Below are positions 48,001 through 60,141 of a stretch of DNA of 64,000 bases, piece by piece. The notes under the pieces are model-generated. The model saw only the letters and a list, made by a program, of their open reading frames with translations. It made no database searches and was not told the origin of the DNA. The stretch's first letter is position 1. Each line of letters opens with the position of its first letter. This stretch comes from Flavobacterium sp. N1736. Its GTDB lineage: Bacteria; Bacteroidota; Bacteroidia; Flavobacteriales; Flavobacteriaceae. The translations under genes and the position numbers were made by a program. The stretch covers positions 1,178,001 through 1,242,000 of the forward strand of contig NZ_CP109994.1 in assembly GCF_025947065.1 (NCBI RefSeq), given 5' to 3'.

Positions 48001-51000
48001 TTGTAAACGAGACAAATCCAACAGCAACAACGGCCAATTTTACCTCAGATGCTTTAAGCATAACTACTGTATTTAGAGCTATAGTTACTTCATCGGCAAC
48101 AAATTGTACTTTGACCTCGAACCCAGTGACAGCAACTGTTGTTCCGGATCCGGCAATAACCGTTCAGCCAGCAGGAACTACCATCTGCTCCGGCGCAAAT
48201 CATACCTTATCCGTTTCAGCGACAAACGGAACTCCTGGTTTAACCTATCAATGGTTCAGCAGTTTAAATAATACTACATTTACTGCCATTACAGGTGCAA
48301 CTGCTCCAACTTATGCAACGCCTGCGTTAACGCAGACAACGTTTTACAGAGTTGATGTATCAGCAAGTGGAAATGGCTGTACCACCATTACATCAAATGC
48401 CGCGACGGTAACCGTTTTATCAGATGTTTCCATTACCACGCAGCCGGTTCAAAAAACAAATATTTGCAGTGGTTCAACAGCAACTTTAAACGTAACAGCA
48501 AGCGGAGGTTCCGGAAACTATACCTATCAATGGAAAAATTCTATTGTTCTGGCAGGACCTTATAATGATATTCCGGGAGCAACTTCAGCAAGTTATACTA
48601 CTCCAGCCTTAACACAAAACACCTATTATCAGGTTGTCATTTCAGACGCAACCCAAGGCTGTGATCCTGTATCATCATCGATCGCGGCCGTTATTATTCC
48701 GAGTATTACAACACAGCCAGCTACACCGCCGACAGTTTGCGTAGGAGGTACTGTTTCTGTTTCTGCTCAGGCTTCTGCTAACGGGGGTTCTGCCAATTTT
48801 ACCTATCAATGGCAAAGTTCGGCAGACGGAACCACAGGCTGGGCGAATGTTTCGGGAGGAACAGGCGGTTCAACTGCCAATTATACTTCGGGACCTCTTA
48901 CTGCAATAACTTACTATCGTTGTGTCATCACTTCAACGACACCTTCCTGTACGCTTATTACCAATGTTGTAACGGCGGCAGTAATACCGGATCCAACAAT
49001 AGCGGTACAGCCTGTTGGAGGAAATATCTGTGAAGGCGGTACTTTTACCTTAACAGCAAGCGCGGCAAATGGTTCAGGATCTTATGCGTATCAATGGCAG
49101 AAATCTTTAGATGGAAGTTCGGGATGGGCAAATGTAACGGATGGAACAGGCGCAAACACGACGTCTTACACAACCGGAGCTGTAAATGCAGCTACTTTCT
49201 ACAGACTGCAGGTAACAGATTCTGGAATTGGCTGTGGAGTTGTAAATTCAGATGCAGCAGAAGTTGATGTTTTTGAATCTCCAATTATAAACTTACAGCC
49301 AACAGATGGAGAAGTTTGTATTAATCAGACCCATACTTTTGCCGTTACGGCAACAGGAAATATTCCGTCAGGAACTTTATTGTATCAATGGCAGACAGCA
49401 TCGGCTTTGACAGGGCCTTATATAAATGTTACAGATGGTACGGGCGGAACAACGTCTTTGTATACAACACCAGCATATGCTACTTCGGGCAATCGATATT
49501 TCAGGGTTTTAATTTCCCAATCACAGGCAGGCTGCCAGACTACTTCAAATCAGGTTACGTTACATGTTTTTGACGTTCCGGCCGCGCCGATTGGTTTGGT
49601 AACACAACAGCCTTCCTGTACAAATGCAGCAGGCACAATTGCCATCACCAATCCGGATTTGGGAACTGGATATGAATACAGTACAGACGGAATAACTTTT
49701 CAGACCAGTAATATTTTTGCTGGTTTGGCCTCTGGAAATGTTCCAATTTATGTACGTAGAATTGGTTTGAATACTTGTATTTCTTCACCTTCAAGCTTTA
49801 CCATTTTTAATAGAATATGCTCAGCTGCTGAAAACTTTGCTTCAATATCCGGAGATGTTGGAGGAAATACGGGAACGCAGACTATCTTAGACAGCGATAC
49901 ATTAAATGGAATTCCGGTAACGGCGTCCAATGTTCAGATAACGGTAAATTCTATTTCAAGTTATTTGATTTTTGATTCCCTAACCAATACGATTTCCGTA
50001 GCCGCTGGGACTCCTGCAGATGATTATACTTTAACCTATACAATCTGTGAAGTTGGAAATTTAAGCAATTGCTCCACTGCAACTGAAACCATAGAAGTAA
50101 CAACTGCCGGAATTGATGCCAGAATTGATGTTGTAGTTCCGCCTGTTAATGGATATACAGGTGCAAATAATGTTATTAATGCCTTAACAAATGACAGACT
50201 GGCAAGCGCGCAGGCCACACTTTCAAACGTAACGCTTTCCGTAACAAGCCCGGCTTCGCCAATAGATCCTGCTGTTTTGAATGTGCCTGTTCTAGATGTT
50301 TCTACAGGAAATGTAAATGTGCCGGCGGGAACCGTAAAAGGACTTTACGAAATCAAATACCGCATCTGTGAAATTGGAAGCCCTTTAAATTGTGATACGG
50401 CAAGTATTTTAGTGCAGGTTCAAACTACACTAATTGATGCGGATGATGATACAGCTCAAAATATTAATGGTTATACCGGACAAATAAACGTGGTTAATGC
50501 CTTAACGAACGATAGTTTGAACGGGGTTCCAATTACAACCGCAAATTTTGATGAAATAACAGTAACGCAGGAAACAGGGGCAAGCGCAGTTTATCCCGGG
50601 GCCAATGTGCCAATATTCAGTACAACGACAGGCTGGGTAACTGTGCCGGAAGGAACTCCTGCGGATACCTATTACATTACCTATCATATTTGCGAGAAAT
50701 TGAATCCTTCAAATTGTTCGGATGCAAGTATTGCAATTGTTGTTGATCCGGCGCCGTTAATCGTAAATGATAACCTTGTTTCAAATGTAAACGGATATCA
50801 AGGAGCGGTGAACATCATTAATGCTTACACCAGCAACGACACTTTTAACGGAGCGGCTGTAAATATTAATTTAGCAGGACTTCTTACACCTTCAATTTTG
50901 ATTCCTGCAACGCCAAAAACTCCCGGAGCGCCAGTTCCCGAATTGGTAGCGGCCTCAGGAAGAGTTAATATTCCGCCAGGAACACCCGAAGGGCAGTATC

Positions 51001-54000
51001 AGATTAAATATCAAATCTGCGAGAATCTTAATACGCCTGCAGTTCCGCCAATTGCAGGAGATTTAAGAACAGGAAATTGTGATGATGCTGTTGTTATAAT
51101 TAATGTAACAGCGCCGCCAATTCTTGCCAGTGACGATACTGTTGGCAATGTCAATAGTTATTCTGGCGGAACAGATGTCATAAATGCCTTTGATAATGAT
51201 GTATTAAATGGCGGCGCAATTGATCTCAGCACTATTACAGCAGCTATTATTTCAAATCCAAGTGCAATAAATGGCGGTCCGGTTCCAACGTTTGATACAG
51301 CAACAGGTTTTGTGAGCGTTCCGGCAGGAACCCCGGCAGGCGAATATAAATTTGTTTATGAAATCTGCGAAAACCTCAATACAGGAAACTGCGATCAGGC
51401 TACGATCACTATTACGGTTGTTCCGGCGCAAATTGATGCCGTTAATGATATTCCGTTTGCTTCCATCAATGGATTTACCGGTAATCCTAATGCTATAAAT
51501 GCCCTGGATAATGACACTTTAAACGGAGTTTTGGTTATTGCCTCAGAAGTTCAGATTGATGTTTTAATTCCGGCAAGCCCTGCCAACGGAAGTTCAGTTC
51601 CAATCTTAAATCCATTAACAGGGAACGTCAATATACCGGCAGGAACAGCAGCAGGAACTTATAATATAACCTATCGCTTAAGGGAAAAACTGAACCTTGC
51701 CAATACTGATATTGCCCTTATTTCGATAGAAGTCACAGCTCCGGTTATTGAAGCAAATGACGATACGATTACCAATATAAACGGATATGCTGCCACAGCA
51801 AATGCCATCAATGTTTTGTCTAATGACACCCTTAACGGTTCAGCTGCAGCCCTTTCAAATATAAATATAACGGTTGATGCTCCGGCTGTGCCCATAAATG
51901 GCGGACCAATTCCTGTATTGGAACCGTTAACCGGAAATGTGAGTATTCCGGCAGGAACCCCTGCAGGAGATTATGAAATTAAATACACCATCTGCGAGAA
52001 AATAAATAGCACAAACTGCAATAATGCGACCGTATTTATTAATGTAATTGGAGCGCCAATTATTGCTAATGATGATTCTGCCAGCGGTATAAACGGATTT
52101 TCCGGAGCAAACAATGTTGTAAATGCTTTGACAAACGATACGCTCAATGGCGTTGCGGTAATTCCGTCGCAGGTTAACATCAGTAATATTGTTCCGGCAG
52201 CGGCAATAAATGGAGGGGAAATCCCTGTTTTAGATCCGTCAGGCGGAAGTGTAAATGTGCCGGCGGGAACTTCAGCGGGAAGTTATACTATTCAATATCG
52301 CTTAACAGAAAATTTAAATGCCGGCAACTTTGATACAGCAACAATAACCATTAATGTTGCTGCCCCGGCAATTGTGGCCAATAATGATGCTGCAAGTAAT
52401 ATTAACGGATTTACGGGCGCAAATAATGTGATTAATGCCATTACAAACGACAGATTAAACGGATTGGATATTCAGTTAATTAAAATTAATATTACTTCGA
52501 TTTCAACAACAACTCCATCGGATTATGTTTCAGGGAACCCGGTTCCGGTATTGAATACTTTAACCGGAAATGTAGATGTTCCGGCCGGAACTTCATCAGG
52601 AACTTACGTGATTCATTATGGAATCTGCGAAAAACTAAATCCGTTAAATTGCAGTGAAGCTGATATTACACTCAATATTACCGCGCCAGTTATTGATGCT
52701 GACAATGATTTTGCCAATAATATTAACGGGTATGAAGGTGCTGCCAATGTTGTGAATGCTTTGGCAAATGATGAACTTAACGGCGCGCCGGCTGCTATAC
52801 TTCAAGTCGATATTCATTCTTTAAGTACAACGCCACCTGCTTCTTCAACAAACGGAATTGTTCCGATATTAAATCTGCTTACAGGATTTGTAGATGTTCC
52901 GGGGGGAACTTCGGCGGGAACTTATACGATTCAGTATGAAATCTGCCAGAAAATAAACCCGGCAAACTGCAGTGCCGCAGCCATTATAATTGTTGTAAAC
53001 CAGCCTTCGATTGCAGCCCAAGACGATTCAATTACAAATATAAACGGATTCGAGGGAGCAGGCAATGTCCTAAATGCATTCACAGATAATGATACCTATA
53101 ACGGGGTTCTTTTAACCGATACCAGTTTGATAACTCCAACTATTATAACTCCTGCAGCTCCTATAAACGGTGGTTTAGTTCCAACATTAGATCCTGCAAC
53201 TGGTTTTGTCAGCATTCCGGCAGGAACACCGGCAGGAGCTTATCAGATCAGATATAGAATCTGCGCTAAACTGAATACGCCAAATTGTGATCAAGCGCTC
53301 ATCAATATTGTTGTGATCAATCCAATTATAGCGGCAAATGATGATACAGCAGGAAATATTATAGGATACAGCGGGGCAAATAATGTAATAAACGCCTACA
53401 CCAACGACACGCTGAATGATGCGCCGGTTGTATTATCAGATATTAACCGGACATTAATTACCCCGGCAAGTTCAATTAACGGATCTCCGGTTCCGGTATT
53501 GAATTTATTGACCGGAAATGTAGATGTCCCGGCAGGTACTCATGAAGGCGAATACAAAATAGTGTATAAAATCTGTGATAGGCTCAATCCAGCAAATTGT
53601 GATCAGGCTGTTATCACCATTACCGTTATTGCAAACCCAATTGATGCCGTTAACGATTCGCCTGCCGCTGTATTTGATGGATCTGTCGATACAGGCAATG
53701 CCGTAAATGTGTTGGATAATGATACCTTAAATGGGGCTGCCGCGATTCCTTCAGAAGTTCAAATTGATGTTTTAGTGCCTGCAGGTCCTATTAATGCAGG
53801 TTTAGTTCCAATTTTGAATCCATCAACAGGAATTGTCAGTATTCCGGCGGGAACCACAACAGGAACTTACACAATGACCTATCGTCTGAGTGAAAAACTG
53901 AATTTAAGCAACACCGATACGGCCATAATTACAATCCAGATACAGGCGCCAATTCTTGCTGTAAATGACAGCGTAACAGGAATTAACGGATACACAGGTG

Positions 54001-56663
54001 AAACCAGTGTTGTAAACGCAATTGCGAATGACTTATTGAACGGTGCTGCTGTTTCATTATCCCAGATCAATATCACTTCAATAAACACAGCAACCCCTGC
54101 AGATTATACTTCAGGAAATCCGCTTCCGGTATTAAATACAGCAGCAGGAATTGTGGATGTTCCGGCGGGAACATCTTCGGGAACTTATATTATTCACTAT
54201 GGAATCTGCGAAAAAATAAACCCGGCAAACTGCAGCGAAGCCGATATAAGTGTTGTGGTGACTTCTGCCACAATTATTGCAAATAACGACATTGATCTTA
54301 ATGTAAACGGGTATACAGGATCCGCAAATGCCTTGAATGTTTTGGACAATGACAGTTTTAATGATTCATCGATAGAGGCTAAAAATGCAAAAATAAAAGT
54401 CATCAATATCAGCCAGATCACCATTGCGGTTTTAGATCCTGCAGATCCTGTTAACGGAAATCCTAATGTGCCGTCTTTGGATCCGGCAACAGGAATTGTC
54501 AGTGTTCCGCCCCAGACTCCTGCGGGATTATACAGAATAGAATATCGAATTTCAGAGAATCTAAATCCGGCCAATTTTGATGACGCGACTGTATTTATTA
54601 CGGTAACGGCAACGCTGATAGAGGCTAACAATGATACCGTCTTAAATATTAATGGTTTTCAGGGGCAGGCCAATGTTATCAATGCAATTGCAAACGACAA
54701 ACTGAATGGGGCGGCTGCTCAATTGGCTGAAATAACCATTGGAGTTGTGATACCTGCAGCTTCAATAAATGGAGCTCCCGTTCCGGCTTTAGATCTGGTT
54801 ACCGGCAGTGTGAGTGTTCCGGCAGGAACGCCAAGCGGAACTTATACGATCAGATATCAGATTTGTGAGAAATTAAATGCCACAAACTGCAGTCAGGCCG
54901 ATATTATTGTGACCGTAATTTCAGGGCCAATAATGTCAAATGATGATGCCGCTGGTGGAATTAACGGTTTAGATGGAGCTAATAATGTATTGAATGTGCT
55001 GACCAATGACGTATTAGATAATACAGCGCCAACGTTAGCTCAGGTTAAAATAAACCTGCTGACGCCAGCCGATGTTATTTCTTCAGCTGCCGTACCTGTT
55101 TTAAATACTGCTACAGGACTGGCAAGTGTTCCGGCGGGTACTTCATCAGGAATTTATACCATTGTGTATGAAATCTGCGAAAACCTAAACCCGGTAAATT
55201 GTGACCAGGCAGTCATTAAAATAACGGTTGTACAGCCCTCCATTACCCTGGTGAAAAGAGGGGTTTTCTCCGATACCAACGGCGATGGCTACGCGCAGCC
55301 GGGAGAACTGATCCGTTATACATTCCTGGTAAGCAATACCGGAAGTATGGATTTAAGCAGTGTGACAGTTACGGATCCCAAAGCCACCATTTCCGGAAAC
55401 CCAATAGCCAGTTTACCTGCCGGTCAGCTCAACGTAACCAATTATACAGGAACGTATGTTTTAACTCAGGCCGATATTAATTCAGGTAGGGTTGCCAATC
55501 AGGCTTTGGTTACCGCGCAGCCTTCCGTAGGAAGTGCCATTCAGGATTTATCAGACAGCGATGACCCGGCGCTTGTCGGCAAAGACGACCCAACCATTAC
55601 CCCTGTGCCTCAATTCAAACAGATTACTTTAGTAAAAGGGGGAACACTGACAGGTAACGGCGGGGCAGGATCTGTGATCCATTATAATTTCATTGTCAGA
55701 AATACAGGTAATGTGGTATTGACGAATATTGAAATAACTGACCCATTGATAGGCACAGCGAAAATTGCTGTTACGCCAGGTGTATTAATTCCAGGAGCGG
55801 CAGGAACAGCTTCAGCATCGTATACGGTAAAGGTTGCCGATGTTGCGCAGGGCGATGTAATCAATACGGCCCTTGTGGCAGGAGAGGCGCCTGACGGAAC
55901 CCTTGTTTTTGATGTTTCAGATAGTGATGATCCAACTTTGGGCGGGGATGATGATCTTACCAATGTTGATTTAACCATGCAGCCCTCTATTGCAGTTATT
56001 AAAACGGGAGTATTTAACGATGAAAATAAAAACGGTTTTGCTGAAATTGGTGAAACCATCACCTACCATTTCGCTGTTACCAATACCGGAAATGTACCGC
56101 TGGTGAACATCATTATAAAAGACCCGAAACCTGGACTTGTCATCATAGGGGACCCTATTATTCTTCGAAAAGATGAAACCAATGCGGATCATTTTGTCGG
56201 CACTTATACTTTAACGGCTCAGGATATTGATAAAGGAAGTGTTGAGAATCAGGCGGCAGTGCAGGGAGTTGATCCAAAACAGGCAGCGGTAACCGATACA
56301 TCCGATGATAATTCCATTGCAGAGGACGATCCGACCATTCTTGTGTTAAATGCATGTAAAATCACGATTTATAACGCCGTTTCGCCAAATGGAGACGGCC
56401 GAAATGAGATTTTTAAAATTGATAATATTAAATGTTATTCGAATTCTTACGTGCAGATTTACGACCGCTGGGGTGTTCTGGTTTATGATGCTCATAACTA
56501 CGATAATGAATCGGTGGCCTTTAGGGGAATTTCAGAAGGAAGGGCAACAATTAATAAACAAAAACGACTGCCCGCTGGAACCTATTTTTATGTGATTACC
56601 TATACGACGTACTTAAATGAACCGGTAACTAAAACAGGCTATCTGTATTTATCGGGAAATTAA
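42088..56663 (+). CDS. Giant SprB-like repeat adhesin, T9SS type B (one frameshift)
   Basis: One gene encoding about 4858 residues, interrupted by a single-base deletion at about 45067. The upstream frame runs to 45369 as nonsense after GLTPEY; inserting one base (GLTTGVYVFRYTI) joins it to the frame that is open to 56663. In order: signal peptide ending FSQ, 16 PKD-like repeats, 11 Ig-like repeats, one linker module, 17 repeats of about 106 residues, three DUF11-like repeats and a C-terminal type B sorting domain (VSPNGDGRNEIF ... YDRWGVLVYD). The gene is followed by SprF-like and OmpA-family genes, the usual partners of SprB-type adhesins moved by the gliding motor. A role in gliding, attachment or polysaccharide binding is expected. 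Ligand unknown. Confidence 0.85.
42178..46454 (+). repeat. Array of 16 PKD-like repeats in adhesin
   Basis: Units of about 85-95 residues follow the pattern AGxDQTIC, LxGNxPxxGTGxW, SGPxxAxF, NPxxxxTxVTGL, GxYxFxWTxxNGxC. Each normally has a Cys after DQxx and one after NGxC, likely a disulfide. The frameshift lies in unit 11. Units 8-16 are more alike than 1-6. Confidence 0.75.
46455..49575 (+). repeat. Array of 11 Ig-like repeats in adhesin
   Basis: Units of about 92-98 residues: ITxQPxxxxxC, a central YQWQSSxDG or YQWFSS, then TTxxLTxxxYYRVxV and a second Cys. Units 2-4 and 5-7 form two copies of a three-unit block exactly 846 bases apart, visible at DNA and protein level. Confidence 0.75.
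49815..55239 (+). repeat. Array of 17 repeats of about 106 residues in adhesin
   Basis: Consensus: IxANDDxxxNINGxxGxxNVxNA, then NDTLNG, xPVLxxxTGxVxVPAGTxxGxYxIxYxICEKLNPxNCxxAxIxIxV. Mean period is 319 bases. Thirteen units have a C-x7-C pair (ICEKLNPxNC; unit 4 has an insertion); four (6, 8, 13, 15) have neither Cys. Units 4-8 correspond one-to-one with 11-15. I do not recognise the domain by name; it is cadherin/VCBS-like in flavour. Confidence 0.7.
55240..56348 (+). repeat. Three DUF11-like repeats near adhesin C-terminus
   Basis: Units begin ITLVKRGVFSDTNGDG, ITLVKGGTLTGNGGAG and IAVIKTGVFNDENKNG and continue with NTGNVxLxNIxIxDP. This matches the conserved-repeat/DUF11 pattern of surface proteins. 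Acidic DxNxDG loops suggest calcium binding. The block separates the long array from the sorting domain. Confidence 0.7.
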
Positions 56664-56697
56664 ATTTTAAGATTATTGATTAAACAAACGATCTGCT

Positions 56698-57615
56698 ATG
56701 AGAACTAAACTATTTGCCCTGACCATTATGCTTGTAACACTTGGCAGTTACGCACAGCAGGATGCGCAGTTTACCCAGTATATGTACAACACCATTACGA
56801 TAAATCCTGCCTACGCCGGTTCCCGGGGGGCGCTGAGTATTTTTGGCTTGTACAGAACCCAGTGGGTAGGTCTGGACGGGGCACCTGAAACGAGTACTTT
56901 TTCCATAAATACGCCTTTAAACAATAGCCGGCTGGGAATCGGGGCATCACTAATTAATGATAAAATAGGCCCGACCAATGAAAATAATTTATCGGCAGAC
57001 CTGTCCTATACCATTCAGACTTCTGCAGAATTCAAGCTTTCTTTTGGAATCAAAGGAACGGCAAACTTGTTCAATCTGGATATTAATAAACTCAACCCGG
57101 AAGATCAGGGAGATCCCCAGTTTCAGGATCTGGACAATAAATTTTCTCCCAATGTCGGCGCGGGAGTTTACTGGCATTCCGACAAGGCTTATGTCGGGTT
57201 GTCTGTTCCTCACTTCATTGAGACCAATCGCTATGATGACAACGATGTTGCCATTTACAAGGATAAAATCAATTACTATTTAATGGGAGGTTATGTATTT
57301 AACCTGGACAGGTATGAGTATTATAAATTCAAACCCGCAGTTCTGGCCAAGATGGTAGAAGGGGCGCCGCTGCAGGTTGATATTTCAGCCAATTTTATGT
57401 TTGTTGACAAATTTGTTTTGGGCGCTGCTTACAGATGGAGCGCTTCTGTGAGTGCTATGGCCGGTTTCCAGATAACCGACGGCCTTTACATAGGCTATGG
57501 ATATGACCGTGAAACCACAAAACTGAACAACTACAATTCGGGCTCGCATGAGATATTTCTGCGCTATGAATTCATCAGCAGTAAAAACAGAATGACAACG
57601 CCGCGTTTCTTTTAA
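56698..57615 (+). CDS. PorP/SprF family outer-membrane protein
   Basis: A 305-residue outer-membrane protein with signal peptide (MRTKLFALTIMLVTLGSYAQ). The N-terminal QDAQFTQYMYNTITINPAYAGSRG is the diagnostic PorP/SprF segment, followed by beta-barrel strands and an aromatic C-terminus (FLRYEFISSKNRMTTPRFF). SprF-type proteins are needed to secrete or anchor their cognate type B adhesin. It starts 34 bases after the adhesin stop and six bases before the OmpA-family gene, so it is clearly in one operon. Confidence 0.9.
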   Translation: MRTKLFALTIMLVTLGSYAQQDAQFTQYMYNTITINPAYAGSRGALSIFGLYRTQWVGLDGAPETSTFSINTPLNNSRLGIGASLINDKIGPTNENNLSADLSYTIQTSAEFKLSFGIKGTANLFNLDINKLNPEDQGDPQFQDLDNKFSPNVGAGVYWHSDKAYVGLSVPHFIETNRYDDNDVAIYKDKINYYLMGGYVFNLDRYEYYKFKPAVLAKMVEGAPLQVDISANFMFVDKFVLGAAYRWSASVSAMAGFQITDGLYIGYGYDRETTKLNNYNSGSHEIFLRYEFISSKNRMTTPRFF

Positions 57616-57621
57616 AAACGA

Positions 57622-59548
57622 ATGATTATGAAAAAGTATTTAATTGTTTTTATAACTATTGCCTGCATATCTGCATTTAACAGTTATGCACAGGATTCAA
57701 AAATTAATGCTGCGGAGAAGAGCTACAGCAGCCTTGCCTATAAGGATGCGGTTAAGTCCTATGAAAGGGCGGCTGATAAAGGCTATAAGTCTGAGGAAAT
57801 GTTTAAAAAACTGGGCAACTCGTATTATTTTAATTCAGATTATCAAGCCGCTGCAAGATGGTATGGAGAACTCTTTGCAATGAACAGTGCAGCGGGGCCT
57901 GAATATTACTACCGATATGCCCAGTGTTTAAAATCAATCGGGCAGTGGGAGAAGGCAGGCAAAATTATGGATGAGTTTAATGTCTTTTATAAAAATGATA
58001 CAAGGGGAAAACTTTATAAGCAAGATGCAGATTACCTGGAACAGATTAAGGCCAATTCAGGACGGTATACGATCGCCGATGCTGGTATTAATTCAAAATA
58101 TTCGGATTACAGCACCATTGTCCATGACAATAAAATCTATTTTGCTTCTGCCAGGGATACGGGCAATTTTTCAAAACGAAAACACAAATGGAACAACGAA
58201 TATTTTACCAATTTATATCAAGCTGACCTGGATTCATCGAAGGTTACAAAAATAAAGTTGGTACTGAACTCAAAATTTCACGAAAGCTCGCCTGTTTTTA
58301 CCAAAGACGGCCGCACGGTTTATTTTACAAGAAATGATTATGTAAACGGGAAAAGGGGCAGGGATGAAAATAAGGTGACCCTGGTTAAAATTTACAAGGC
58401 AAGTTTTGAAAACAACAAATGGACCAGTATAACAAGCCTGCCTTTTAACAGTGATAATTACAGCACCGGGCATCCGGCCCTTAGCGCTGATGAAAAAACA
58501 TTATATTTTGCGTCGAATATGCGGGCAGTTTTGGCCAGTCGGATATTTATAAAGTCAGCATAAACGGCAGCGGGGGATACGGAAGTCCCCAGAACTTAGG
58601 AAAAAGCATCAATACAGAGGGAAAGAAACCTTTCCGTATGTGACCAGTGAAAACGAAATTTATTTTGCCTCTGACGGGCATCCGGGCCTTGGCGGATTGG
58701 ATGTATTTGTGGGTAAAATTGAAGACAGCGGCATGATCAGCAATATCCAGAACCTGGGTGCTGACATCAATTCCCCTAAAGATGATTTTGCCTATATCAT
58801 TGACCCGGTTTCCCGAAAAGGGTATTTCAGTTCCAATAAAGACGGAGGACAGGGGTCTGATGATATTTATAAGTTTACCGAAACCAGAAAATTAAAATGC
58901 ATCCAGAATCTGGAAGGAATAATAACCGATGCTGAAAACGGTACTGTTCTGCCCGATACAAAAGTGATCCTTTATGAGAAAGACCAAATCAAATTTACTG
59001 CAGTTTCTGATCCAGCGGGCTTTTATAGTTTACCCGCGCAGTGCAGTAAAGCGTATACGATACGTGCTGAAAGGAGAAATTATGACAAGAAAGAAATAAG
59101 TGTGGCCATAGCGGCACTAAATGGAAAAACCAATGTTCCGATTGCTTTGGATAAATCGGCCTGTCAATTAATTGTGGGTACTGATCTGGCCAAATGCTTT
59201 GGAATAAAAGTGATTTATTTTGATTTAAATAAATCCGATATTGTTGACCAGGCAGCATCAGACCTGGAAAAAATCCTGGCTGCCTTAAAGGAGAACCCTA
59301 CCATGAAACTGGATATCCGATCCCATACCGACAGCCGCGGATCTTATAAATACAATGAATCACTATCAGACAGAAGAGCTAAATCTACAATGCAATGGTT
59401 GATTACTAAAGGTATTGATCCTGATAGATTAACGGCTAAAGGATATGGAGAAAGCAAGCTTATAAATGCCTGTTCTGACGGAGTTAAGTGTTCTGAAGAA
59501 GAGCATCAGCAAAACAGGAGAAGCGAGTTTATTATCACTCACATATAG
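57622..59548 (+). CDS. OmpA-family protein with TPR and PD40 repeats (two frameshifts)
   Basis: Restored length is 642 residues. Order: signal peptide, TPR-like helices (SYSSLAYKDAVKSYERA), PD40/WD40-like strands (STIVHDNKIYFASARDTG, ESSPVFTKDGRTVYFTRND), a carboxypeptidase-regulatory-like module (GIITDAENGTVLPDTKVILYE) and a C-terminal OmpA peptidoglycan-binding domain (IYFDLNKSDI ... LDIRSHTDSRGSYKYNESLSDRRA). Two single-base deletions break it: one at about 58522 (ATGCGGGC; MPGSFGQSDIY if a C is added) and one at about 58623 (EGKETFPYVTSENE if an A is added). The PorE-like layout suggests anchoring of the adhesin or motor to peptidoglycan. It converges with the next gene, 11 bases apart. 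Confidence 0.83.
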
Positions 59549-59559
59549 GTGTATAAAAA

Positions 59560-60141
59560 TTATTTTCTGCCAAAATTTTTTGCAATCCCTATTCCGATGG
59601 TCCAGGTATCGTAGGCATTCCATTTAAAGTCATAACCAATGCTGCCCAACACCTCCCAACCGCTGTTAATTTCATAACCATATTCGACACCGGCACGGGT
59701 TAAAAGGAAATCCTCCTCTTTGGCAAATTCACCGCCCATTCCGAGTAGAAAGCTCCAGTGATCGTTAAGTTTGTAAATTCCCATTAGTGCCGGAGCAATA
59801 GGATAGCTCCTTTCCACAGTTTCTTTATCCTCACCGCTTTCAAGATTTTTTTCAACTTTAAATTTTTCTATAATAATATCCGTGTGCAGACCTAATGCCC
59901 AGTGAAGGCTCAGGTGATATGTATAGTCGATTCCCCAGGCAGGGAGTGAAAGCACCTCTCTGTCACCTTCTTCGTTTCGGCCTTCAAATACATGTGCATG
60001 GCTGATTACCAGACCCAATTGATGATGCGGTGTAAATACTTCTTCGTTTTCCTGCGCAATATTGCGGCAGGAAAATAGAAGAATTATGCCTGTAATGCAG
60101 ACTTTGGTTTTAATGAATCTCATAAAAACATTCTTGATCAT
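59560..60141 (-). CDS. Outer-membrane beta-barrel-like protein
   Basis: A 193-residue exported protein. A Met six residues in (MRFIKTKVC) could be the true start. The signal region contains LLFSC, so it may be a lipoprotein. Alternating strands (HQLGLVISHAHVF, WGIDYTYHLSLHWALGLHTDI, WEVLGSIGYDFKW, WTIGIGIAKNF) look like a small porin-type barrel. The start codon overlaps the stop of the upstream barrel gene by one base (TAATG), implying translational coupling. Family not named. Confidence 0.6.
   Translation of the reverse strand: MIKNVFMRFIKTKVCITGIILLFSCRNIAQENEEVFTPHHQLGLVISHAHVFEGRNEEGDREVLSLPAWGIDYTYHLSLHWALGLHTDIIIEKFKVEKNLESGEDKETVERSYPIAPALMGIYKLNDHWSFLLGMGGEFAKEEDFLLTRAGVEYGYEINSGWEVLGSIGYDFKWNAYDTWTIGIGIAKNFGRK

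Noticed and set aside
42178..55239. Repeats in the giant gene as a CRISPR-like or satellite array
   Set aside because: The repeats are long, in frame and protein-coding with varying DNA; there are no short identical repeats separated by spacers.
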